From: Tubiluchus corallicola
Taxonomy: Eukaryota; Priapulida; Priapulimorpha; Priapulimorphida; Tubiluchidae
Direction: 5' to 3'
NCBI GenBank assembly: GCA_030141605.1
Contig: JAQGDQ010000039.1
Coordinates: forward strand, 62,001-126,000
Length of the DNA: 64,000 nt
Shown: in pieces, positions 1-22,200 of the stretch
Layout of the letters: each line of letters begins with the position of its first letter
How positions within the stretch are numbered: position 1 is the first letter of the stretch
Program-made: the position numbers and the translations under genes
The notes under the pieces: model-generated
The model's input: the letters and a program-made list of their open reading frames with translations, nothing else
Told to the model about the DNA's origin: nothing
The model's database searches: none

Positions 1-340
1 GATTGTTTCAAGCTCAGTGCCTCACAAAGAGTTGAATGCGTTCATGACAAAGGAAGTGTGTGGATAATTCACTAACAGCCCACAAGTGCTGTTATAATTG
101 CTAGTGTTCTATTGATGTAATGTAATTGTTATTGTGTGAAAAAATTAAGTGTAATGAAAATGTAATGTGACCATAATTGTACGCTGGTGAAAAACGAATC
201 TGAATCTGAATCTCTGAATCTGAAGGGAATCTGAATGAGCATGACTATTGCAGAACACCGTATCTGCCTTCGTCACCTTCAATCTCATTCAGAAACGACT
301 CGTCATCATAATTTGGATAAAACTGGTGCCAAACTTAGAG
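1..340. other. Intergenic, possible retroelement tail
   Basis: No gene seen. Around 197-236 there is a short run of GAATCT/TCTGAA-type hexamers after an AT-rich stretch. A similar 'aaataaatctgaatctaaa' string occurs near 50223. This looks like the 3' tail of a non-LTR retroelement, but no coding part is present. Confidence 0.3.
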
Positions 341-409
341 GTTAGAGCCAATCAAAAATTAGAAGTGACGTAAAGCATAAGTGAACTGCGTACAAGTAAA
401 ACAGAAACA

Positions 410-613
410 GAGAAGAAAGAAAGAAAAAAGAAGAAAAAAAGATAAGCAAGCAGGAAGGAAAGACGGAAGGAAGGAAGGAAGGAGAAAAGATATAAAGGAA
501 AGGAGAGGAAAAAGGAATCAATGAAAGGAAAGAAATGAAGACGTAAAAAAGAAAAGGAGCAAAAAGACAGACAGAGAGGGGCGTTAGGTAGGGAGGCAGT
601 GAGAGAGAGATAG

Positions 614-672
<59 letters not shown>

Positions 673-674
673 GA

Positions 675-756
<82 letters not shown>

Positions 757-930
757 TGGAGAGAGAGAGAGAGAGGGGGGGAAAGAGGAGAGAGAAATGG
801 AGATATAGAAAGAATGCGTAAAAGCAGACAAAGAAAGCAAAGGGCGCAAGGACGAGAAGAAGAAGAAAGAAAGTGGTAACCAGCTAAATAAACAGGCAGG
901 GGAAAGGAAAGGGGCAAAGAAAGACAATGA
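410..930. repeat. Purine-rich tract with (GA)n microsatellite
   Basis: Almost pure purine on the + strand from about 410 to 930, with a core (GA)n run from about 602 to 770 interrupted by a few GG steps. The long minus-strand reading frames here translate to poly-Ser/Leu and are not genes. Confidence 0.95.
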
Positions 931-1243
931 AAAGAACAACGAAACACATCACCAAAGAAACAATATTTTACTGGGATATGTGGTTGGATGACTTAAGGGT
1001 TTCACTGCCGATTGCTTCTTCCAATTAGAAATAATCTGACAACGAAAAAAAAAAAATCGGCGAATTATTCACATCATTGTCTGATAGTAAAATATTACAT
1101 ATCTTTGACCCCTTGTTAGGCCCTCAGCTAAGTTAATCAGCCGTTTAGCAGATCCAGCTTCCATTGTTCTTTTTTTGCGAAGAAAGACGAGTATGCAGTA
1201 TAAACGTGCTGGTATGCTGATCAAAACACAAAACAAAAAATGT

Positions 1244-3150
1244 AATACTTAGAATATCAAAGCACAAGAAAGCCCTCCACTTACGTAAAGCTTAAAAAAT
1301 TCGTCTTGAAATTTTGTACTACTTACATACTGCCTTTTCGCATACAGGACTTGCGTCGGTAGTAACCTCTATAACGCTGTATAAAACACGTAAATTTAAA
1401 CTCCCGCGATGACCGTTAGACGCAGCCATTTTGATGATAAGTCATTAGAAGCAAGTTTAGATAACATTGTGTAAAACTTGAAAAAATAATCAGCTGTATA
1501 TATTACAAATAATAAAATGCAATGCGATTAGAATATCACGGGCAGAACGACGGTGTTAAGATTTATTGTGCAAAAAAAGAATAAATTTCATGTAACGAAT
1601 GCAGCTTTGTGTAACAAAAACGCTGCATTATGTAACAAGTCACAAAACTCGTCATTATGTAACAATTATTACATGTATGTAGCAATTTTTTGCCATTACA
1701 TAATGTACGCTCATTGTGGATCAAAAATAATGGGTCTTGAGGCTGGATTTGTTGTAGACTAAAAATTATGTGACTGGGTCTTGTCAGGGTTTGGGTTTGC
1801 TGTAAACTAAGTTGATTTCTTTCCTTTCAAGATGTGGTCTGGCTTCGGCTCGGCCTCGTCTGGTCTGTGACTGGTCTTGCCTAAGGTCTGATTTATCAGA
1901 GGTCGGAAATAAACTGACATAGTCTAATAATTAGAGCAAACTCAGACTGTGGTAAGACCCAATCACAGAGCATCGCCAACGTTAGTTACATAATCCATCA
2001 TTTTTGTTACATAGTGGCACAGAAATTGTTACATAATGAAGTAGAATTTTGCGATTTGTTACACATTACTGTATTACATAATGACCTTTTTGTTACATAA
2101 TGAATATTAACTAAACAGAGTTTAAAACAAAATACGTTCAAATATTGCGTAAACATGCCAAGAACATCAGACTAAGTTGATGTTTGATATGGTCGACCTA
2201 AAGGTCTAGTTTTTTCACTGTTGCACGACCAATCACACGACATGGGTTGTATAATGGTCTCATTACTGTTTTGCAGCTGTAATTGTAATTTTTTAAACGG
2301 GAGAGTGTACAATTGTACATCAGTTGTTGAAACTGCCTTCTCAAACAAATAAGTTATGTTTAAACAAAAAGATGATATCAATGTGGCGTTTTTAAAATAG
2401 AACTAGAAGCTCTTCTAGCCGCTATCGTTGCCACTATCGCTCCCAATAATATGGTGTCGGTGTTTGGTGGAGCTTGTAGTACTGGTAATGATGATGACGA
2501 TGACGATAATCGCAATGATAACGATGGTGATAATGCTGGCAGAGATGCTGCTGACGGTATCGACAAATTAGCTACAATGTATTGACAATTTAATTGAAAT
2601 GGTTCATTAAAGCAGCTGGAACTGCTTATACTTGAATATTTGTATAAACTGCTCAAGTAACACTGGACAGTTTCTTTATCACTATTTCATATATTTCATA
2701 AAGTATCCATATCTTGAAAAAATAATCAGAGCATTCGTAGCTCATACGTCACTACTAAGTAAGATTTTAAATTACTGCATTTTGTCGATATGAATAAAAA
2801 TATGTTTTTGGTTAGTGAATGGTGCATCCAACGACATTTTACCAATTGGTTAAAGCATTTTAAATGATTAATAATTTTCTTTTCTAGCTACTTAAGTCTT
2901 TAAAGTCTTTAAATGCTAAGTAATATAACTTTCCATGGAAAGTTTTTCAGGACATAGTTTAACATTTCCTTTTCTACACCTGATTTTTGTTGTGTATATA
3001 TGTCATGCAAAGGCCCGGTTGGAACAGTATCGTTGGAAATTTCAAATGAAAATAAACAAAAAATCGCTAGTACGATATATGCATAAAATTGCTGTAAAAT
3101 TACATGTTTTTTGAAACCTATTTCAGGTACCCCTTTCTTGTCTTTTGAGT
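1244..3150 (-). mobile_element. MITE copy A1, split by a nested insertion
   Basis: The flanks 1244-1493 and 2713-3150 together match the reverse complement of the uninterrupted element at 10385-10994. Shared blocks include the 'cccgcgatgaccgttagacgcagccattttga' region (about 1404-1435), the 'accaattgg' block near 2840 and the terminal 'acaagaaa'/'tttcttgt' pair. The middle (1494-2712) is a separate insertion. Boundaries are by eye. Confidence 0.75.
1494..2712. mobile_element. Insertion B1 with 17-bp target-site duplication
   Basis: About 1.2 kb, flanked by identical 17-bp copies of cttgaaaaaataatcag at 1477-1493 and 2713-2729. A second, diverged copy lies at about 7112-8052. Inside, the left half carries repeated 'atgtaacaa' motifs and the right half the inverse 'ttgttacat' motifs, so the ends can fold back on each other. 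A GAT/GAC-rich patch lies near 2490-2560. No protein-coding frame of note, so it would be non-autonomous. Confidence 0.75.
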
Positions 3151-4060
3151 CGTAAGAGGTTATCATACAATAACTTGATGACATTCCAATATAATTATGA
3201 CCATACTTATTGAACTCTATATATGTACGAAGTAATATTGGTTACCTTAAGATGCTTGTAGCAATTGTTAGCGAGGTATTTTTGGAATGCTCTGTAAAAC
3301 GTAAGACAGTGCGCAGCTGCCATGTGGTCACTGCCATTGTGACTGTGATTGTATGGTTGGTGACCAGTAATAAAGGCACAGGAAAAAAGCCACAATTTTG
3401 GCTAAGAAAAGTTACTGTTAATTTTGGCTAGAGTCACTGTTAGGGTTAGGATTGCTATTTCTTTTTTCCTGTACGTTTCTTCTTGTGACTTTTTCCTTTG
3501 ACCTTTTTACCTGTGACTTTTTTAACTAGATTCGCATGATTATATGGTTGTGTCTGTAAAACATGCTTGCGTAAATGCAAACTTTTGGCTCCCATCACGT
3601 TAATCCTCGATTTGGTACAAGAAGCTCACCGGTTCATATTAGTATCATTTCTGTATTTCTTTCGTTCATTAATAACTCTCACGTTTTCGCTGTCATAAAA
3701 GGAACAGTTGGCAGCTTCCCATCATTGTACGGCACACATCTGTGATAAAGTTGTTTGTTGTGCAGCATTATTATAATTTGACCACCATACGATAAAGCCA
3801 CTTAAAATGCAATATACGCTTTTATCATCGAAAGATATACGTAGTATGAATGCGTAATTTGGAGAATTATATACCTCGACTGTTTTTATGTGTAAGCGTT
3901 GCGCGTGGCTTAGCAGACATTGAAGAATTGAAGCAAATACGGAATTTAGAAAACATCGCATGGGAATAGATGTGGCATCCCAAACTAATTTACCTACGCA
4001 ATGATGTTCATCTGAAACAATAATAGAAGCCCAATATCAGTTGGTGCATCGTTGGCTACG
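3151..4060. other. Intergenic, nothing recognised
   Basis: No splice-supported exon, RNA gene or clear repeat was found. The short reading frames here lack coding character. Confidence 0.5.
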
Positions 4061-4136
4061 TGTTTTACGCCATTGCAACGTTGAATCCGCATTATAGCTC
4101 CGCCCTCACGTGGCTTCACTGATTTCGTTCGCATTG

Positions 4137-4208
4137 TGACGTCATTGCAGAGTCAGCGCATCGGGTGGTGATTGGTCAGATGAGCGTGGGAATTAAGTGA
4201 GATATAAA
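4137..4208 (+). promoter_or_regulatory. Core promoter of the allatostatin-C-like gene
   Basis: Directly visible: a full palindromic CRE, TGACGTCA, at 4137-4144; an inverted CCAAT box (ATTGG) at 4171-4175; and a TATA box (TATAAA) at 4203-4208. The start codon is 87 bp downstream of the TATA box, which leaves room for a transcription start near 4230-4240 and a short 5' UTR. CRE plus TATA is common in neuropeptide promoters, including vertebrate somatostatin. Activity here is inferred. Confidence 0.65.
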
Positions 4209-4294
4209 GTTTAGGAAAACATGACACATTACAGAAGAACGCAAAGAACGGGGAAAGATCACCGTTGTGGTTTCAGAAGAAGTAATAATATCAA

Positions 4295-15282
<10,988 letters not shown>

Positions 15283-18200
15283 AATGGGGCATCGCTAGCT
15301 CAGTAATTACAGGTATTTCTAAATACATCTTCAGAAATGCAGGGTGTTCTAGAAGTAGCAGTGCAGTAGAAATGAATATGGTGATACGCTGAAATATGAT
15401 AATGAATTTGCAATGAAACGCGTTCAAGTGTTATGTCATTTAGTAAGAGATTGCTCTTCAATAACTAATGAAAGTGTGCACCGTCAACTTACTGACATAA
15501 ATGACAACGACACCGCTTGTTATGAAAAAGTCTAATTTTACAAGGTCTTCCGCTTCGAATAACAATTTGCAAAGCTTGTTAAATTCACCCAAAATGAACC
15601 TGAATTTCTGCATGATGACGTAATATTAATATAACTTGCATAATTCTAGTTTTCGTACCATATAACTTGGTTTTTGTACAATCCAATATAAGCTTATCGT
15701 AATATTATAATGCATTACTGATTATTGTTGTTATTATTATCATCATCACCACCACCAGGTATTTTGGCAATGGTAATGTTGGGTAAACCACTTCAGACAA
15801 AGTAAAAAAATAGTGTTGCCAATATTTTGCGCTGAAATTCTTGTATTTTTAAACCTGTTTGCTGTAATGCGATGATAACATTGCTACATTAGCATGATTC
15901 TTACGTCACACAGATTTTTGCTCGTAGGTGCGCTCTAGAAATGCTATTTTTCCAACTTTGCTGCACCCTGATTTTTGTCAAACGTGCTTAAGATTCTGTC
16001 TCACATGAACTCATCCTGGTCCTCTATGCGCGCTCGATGCTGTAATTTGCGTCATATGAAACAAAATCAGACCGAGAAAAAGCAGTCGTTTTGTTTTGCG
16101 ATTACCCGTAGCATAGGTTGATTCAAGCAAAAGTTGTGTGCGTCCAAATTTTGTCTGAGACAGTTTGCGTCACATAGTTTGCTACATACAGACTTTTTTG
16201 CCGTGTGTTACTAGACTATATTAGCGTTCTTACTGCATGCGATAAGAAGTGGCAAAACGTCCAGACACTTTAAAGCAAGAATGCGTTAACACTGAGCATT
16301 TCGTCTAGGACTGGCAAGAAATTAAAATCCTTCTCAGCCTAGCATTCATGACCATATTTGTGCTTCTGGCCACAAAGCTGGTTTTAATCATTTCAGCATT
16401 GTGGCCAAAGCTACAAATAACTGGGACCTATTAATAAAAGAAAGTTTATCTATGTACCCTAACAAGCCTTCACTTAATGTGTGCAAAGTAGTTCAATTTC
16501 CTTAACTTTGTTTATAAACACTTACTTTTACTGTATCTCTTTTTTCTCTACAGGTCTGTTAATTCATTACGTTTTGCCTTTCTTTTAAATACATAATTAG
16601 TGAATAATTTCTGTACTGTATGTTCTGCCTATAAAACTGGCTGTCGCTGAAGATGACTGCATGCAGCAGTGGAAACGTTTGGAGACATGTTTTTAACATT
16701 TTATAAGTTTTTAATAAAAGTTGTTTTGTTCTTATAATGGTAAAAAGTGGTTGCAAATGAAGTTCACATCGATTAATTAATACACAAAATTATCCGTTTA
16801 GGTGAAGAAGTAGTCATCCGTCAGTTCATATCTGAACATTGGTTTCCAAAAGTTGCCGTCGTCACATCAAGTTGAAGCCATTCTGCATTTCTCAAATCCT
16901 AACAACAGCATTTTTCGAAATTACCATGGAAATAATAGCCTTCATATAATTTACACATTAATTGTCGCTATAAATGTTCAGTTTTGTAATTACTGATTTT
17001 TTAATACTTTATACATGGTGTATCTTTATCAACGTCCTAGAAACTGCGCACAGTCGTGGCGCTATCTAATGGGAAAGTAGGGAAACGTTCAACCAAACCA
17101 AATTTTAATAAATTTATGAATAAAAAAAGTGGAATATGAGAATTCTAAATGCTAATAAAACTAACTGATCTCGTTGTTTCAAACTCTATGTCATGCAGAG
17201 AAAGTCATCATGTTCAGCAAGCCATGTTTTTGAGTAGGCCTAATAATTATTTTCTTCTATTGTGACTGCTACTGTATTGATGTCTACATAGTACAATAAC
17301 TGGTATATTTTTTCTTGTTCTACGTCACAGACATTTTACTTTTCGTCTGCGGCACGCTCAATTTCTGCAAAGGTATTCCAAAAATTATTACGTCACAAGC
17401 CTATTGCTCTATTGTTTTATATGCAATAACGTAACTAGGCTACATACTTTTGAGACCCCTGCAAATATAAACTAGTGGGCCTGATCATTCAAAGCTCAAA
17501 TGTTTGCTGCTTAACTGTCACAGCTTGTCTTTAAATTTTTTATTCATGATTCTATGCTAGTAAGTGTCACGTAAATGTAATTATGCAGTACTGTGGCACC
17601 GTAGGCAGCTCTTCTTCACGTCCAAGCGCCCCTCTAACCCATGGGCCCACCTACACCTGTGGGGTAATGCTGACCCTCTATTTACATGTGACATATTATG
17701 TTTTAATGTGGAACTTCAGCACTAGAAGCATTATTATGATGTATTATCTTGAAAATTAATTTCGCTTTTCGACATCTAAATACATAAAGGTGACCTAGAA
17801 TTACGTCACAGGGTCATTTTTGTCTCAACATTGTGTGCAAATTTATGCTTTCATGAAATCCCCTCCAAGAAAGTTCTATTGTCCAAATTTGATTACCGCC
17901 TCGGCTGACATTCATTAAATGTCAAGATGAATTAGGAAAATCAACAACAGGAAATTTCCTTTGGTCTGCATTCGTCATTAGAACCAGTTTTTACCTGTAG
18001 AGTTGCAACATGAATTTCAAATGTTGCACATTTCCAGAAAAATACGTGATAATAATATGTGAAGGTTAGGTCAAAATAAGAAGTTTCAGTAATTTATGCA
18101 TCAAAGGCTTAAACGAACAGGTAGCAATTTTTACACACAAATGATTATTGTTAACAAAACAAGCTTGAATTAAATTTTCATGTAACTTTCAATGTCACTC

Positions 18201-19107
18201 GTGAATATTCAATTCATTCATCTATAAGCAGTAATGTTATTTATTTACTTACATTGAAAATAAATATTCTTTTTAATATACATAGTATTTAATTAGTCTG
18301 TATTCATTGTGGTTCATCCTTCAAGATTTCCAGTAGAAAACCTTTCACAGAAAGAACGTTATAAAGGCTTTGTTCTTCACAAATGTATATTTAAAAATAA
18401 ATAAAAATAAGTTGTGCGATACAGAAATTATTTTACTACATAAAAACTTTACATCAATTGTTTTGGTATATACAATGCTCATACTCATAATTGTGCTAAT
18501 TATGTGGATGAAATCAAAAGAAATTATGTAGATAGTGTTTTGCAATTCAAACTACATCATTTTCCTCCTATACACATCAAATTAATTCATACAAAAAGAA
18601 AGAAACTGTTCACATTTATTTTAATGTGGTTAAGCTAATTATTTATCATAAAGTTTCAAGTGCATTTATCATAATGGAGAAAAAGCAATTGTTACAATGA
18701 TTTCATATCAATAGCTAATAGACAATTTGCAAAGTATCAAAAAATAATTCAATACTAATTCGTAGTTACATATTGCTAACATTTAGAACACACTTATGCA
18801 AACAATTCTATGAACAGTCTTGATAAAACAAGTCTTTCCTTGTTTAATTAATATTTAGATTTAGACTTATTTATTAATCCACTTAGCACAATGTTACAAA
18901 ATATAAATTATTACAATTACAATTTGACAATACATTACAGTGGTATGAGCGTAACAGAAAAATTAACTTGTTAACTTGTAAGATGAATAACTTGTCAACA
19001 TGAATAAGCCTTATATATATCAGTTGTACTACAATCAACTTTTGCTTGCTTAATGAATAACTTTTCACAATCAGTGGCATAGAAATGTTTAGAGTGATTT
19101 TCATAAA
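15283..19107. other. No gene recognised
   Basis: The left part should include the 3' UTR of the neuropeptide gene. The first plausible poly(A) signal seen on the + strand is AATAAA near 16433. The rest shows AT-rich unique sequence and short frames without splice or homology support. A segment near 16635-16690 (gaagatgactgcatgcagcag) resembles repeat-derived sequence, but no second copy was located. Confidence 0.45.
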
Positions 19108-19113
19108 TTTATT
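19108..19113 (-). terminator. Poly(A) signal of the DUF4773 gene
   Basis: AATAAA on the minus strand, about 100 nt downstream of the stop codon at 19214-19216. Confidence 0.6.
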
Positions 19114-19213
19114 TCAACGTGATATGAATGATTTAAGCATTTTGGAAAGCAAAAGTGATATAAAAAAGCAGTTAGCACCCCAAAAAATGAAAGTACGCTT
19201 TTGAAAAAAACAA

Positions 19214-22200
19214 TTACAATCTGTCCATAATTTTCATCCAAGGAATCCGTCGCCGTCGCAGCAGGGGAATGCGGAAACAGCCAAGCTCGTACTCGGCAAC
19301 GCTCACGTGTTCCACACGAGCTTCTAATTTTACGCAGCCATTGGCTTCTGAATGTGAAACTTCCAGATCATAGAAGCGGATGCAAAGTTCAGCATACTCG
19401 GCTAAATATGGAACTCCGAAGCAAATGGGTGGTGGATTTTTTGCTATCCAAAACAAAGGAAAAGTTCTAATATCAAGCACTCTAATATTTAATATCACAT
19501 TCAGTTGAACATTTTTCAGTGTTACCAGATTACGTATTCTTAAAAAACTGGACATTACTAAACAATGCTAAGTAACTGACATCAATTGGTCTGAGCAACA
19601 TTTAAAAAGAACACAAACTGGATATGAAGGCCCACATGCCTTTGAGTAGATCTCACAGGTGCTTCTATCAGTCCAAACAGTTACACTGGAACAAACCGGA
19701 TTTTGAGAAAGGAAACATAGAGTCAGGAAATGATAGTTCCTCAAATAATTTAATTGCTTAATTGAATAATTTAACGGAAGTGGTGCTGACAAGCCACAGG
19801 CGTAGCAGTGTCTAGTTTTTTTTTTGCTGGATTACTGCTGTGTTTATCTGTCTGAAGGCAGATTTCTTTTATTTTAGAATTCTGCCTGCCCAATGTCTAC
19901 AATAGACGTGACGGGCGTATGATGATGATGAGTTCCTCAAACTTAAAAGTTATCAGAAATGGATACAAACATACTAATATGTTAAACATCATAATATTTC
20001 TTATTTCATGGCTATTTTAAAACTCTTTCCACTTGGTGTTGTCAGAAATGAAAAATCAACAAATTTTTGAAGGAATGAGTCCATGACAACATTCTCATGA
20101 AAAACCATCATGAATTGCACTCCTTCCATTTATTGCAATCAGAGAAACAGTAGTGGATATTAAGTGTTCTTTGCTCAAAATTAAATGTTGTTTCTAATGA
20201 TTGTTGCATTTTATCCATTCTTTCCAACTTATTCTATACAGTGGGAAGAAATCATTTCTTGACACCTCTTACGTGATCAGAAAAAATAAGTTTGAATTAA
20301 TGCTACGGTAATTTGATAAGTGTTTGTGAAATTTATAACCTACCTGATATTGTCTCATTAAAAATAACCTTGTCATCGACAGACACTGTGAAAGAAATTC
20401 CATATTGATCTGGGAGGTAAGTCAGATTAACACATCCTACAAGAGATGTATCGATTAGAAGTGTGATTCTACTTAATAAGCAATTTACAGACACATTTAT
20501 ATGACACACATGCAGGCAATTTTTCTGATGATCTAAATATACTTCCAGTGGTGTATTTTAAAGGAAAGGACAAGTCACTTAGCATGTTGGGTTTATTTTA
20601 CAGTTGTTGCTTAAACTTTTGCCTAACTTAAAGAATTTCAACAGAACGGATGAAATCCTTCTTTTTTTCCCACAAAAAACATTGCTTTACTCAAAATTTC
20701 GCCTAACTCAAATAAAAATTATGGTACATTTAATCAAAATACGTGTAATTTATTTTGCCTAACTCAAAAATGCAATTTATACTCTAGAAAAATAAAGTTT
20801 CATACAGCTCAAAAACAGTATCATCCTCTGGAAAAATTGTGATGTCTTACAAGTCGCACCCCTGGATTATTTTGTCTGGGATTGATCTTTGTACTTCTGA
20901 CGGAAAGTCTCAGTCAGCTACTACATACAGTAACACTCTACTGGGGAAGATCTTTCACGGAAAGTCTCAGTCAGCTACTACATACAGTAACACTCTACTG
21001 GGGAAGATCTTTCACGGAAAGTCTCAGTCAGCTACTACATACAGTAACACTCTACTGGGGAAGATCTTTCACAGAAAGTCTCAGTCAGCTACTACATACA
21101 GTAACACTCTAGTGGAGAAGATCTTTCGCGGAAAGTCTCAGTCAGCTACTACATACAGTAACACTCTAGTGGAGAAGATCTTTCACTGAAAGTCTCAGTC
21201 AGCTACTACATACAGTAACACTCTACTGGGGAAGATCTTTCACGGAAAGTCTCAGTCAGCTACTACAAACAGTAACACTCTACTGGGGAAGATCTTTCAC
21301 GGAAAGTCTCAGTCAGCTACTACATACACTAACACTCTACTGGGGAAGATCTTTCACAGAAAGTCTCAGTCAGCTACTACATACAGTAACACTCTACTGG
21401 GGAAGATCTTTCACGGAAAGTCTCAGTCAGCTACTACATACAGTAACACTCTACTGGGGAAGATCTTTCACGGAAAGTCTCAGTCAGCTACTACATACAG
21501 TAACACTCTACCGGGGAAGATCTTTCACGGAAAGTCTCAGTCAGCTACTACATACAGTAACACTCTACTGGGGAAGATCTTTCACGGAAAGTCTCAGTCA
21601 GCTACTACATGCAGTAACACTCTACCGGGGAAGATCTTTCACAGAAAGTCTCAGTCAGCTATTACAAACAGTAACACTCTACTGGGGAAGATCTTTCACG
21701 GAAAGTCTCAGTCAGTTACTACATACAGTAACACTCTACCGGGGAAGATCTTTCACGGAAAGTCTCAGTCAGTTACTACATACAGTAACACTCTACCGGG
21801 GAAGATCTTTCACGGAAAGTCTCAGTCAGCTACTACATGCAGTAACACTCTACTGGGGAAGATCTTTCACGGAAAGTCTCAGTCAACTACTACATACAGT
21901 AACACTCTACTGGGGAAGATCTTTCACGGAAAGTCTCAGTCAACTACTACATACAGTAACACTCTACTGGGGAAGATCTTTCACGGAAAGTCTCAGTCAG
22001 CTACTACATACAGTAACACTCTACTGGGGAAGATCTTTCACGGAAAGTCTCAGTCAGCTACTACATACAGTAACACTCTACTGGGGAAGATCTTTCACGG
22101 AAAGTCTCAGTCAGCTACTACATGCAGTAACACTCTACTGGGGAAGATCTTTCACGGAAAGTCTCAGTCAGCTACTACATACAGTAACACTCTACTGGGG

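Noticed and set aside
342-947. Two overlapping frames of about 200 codons on the minus strand
   Set aside because: Ser/Leu runs made by the GA repeat; no splice or family support.
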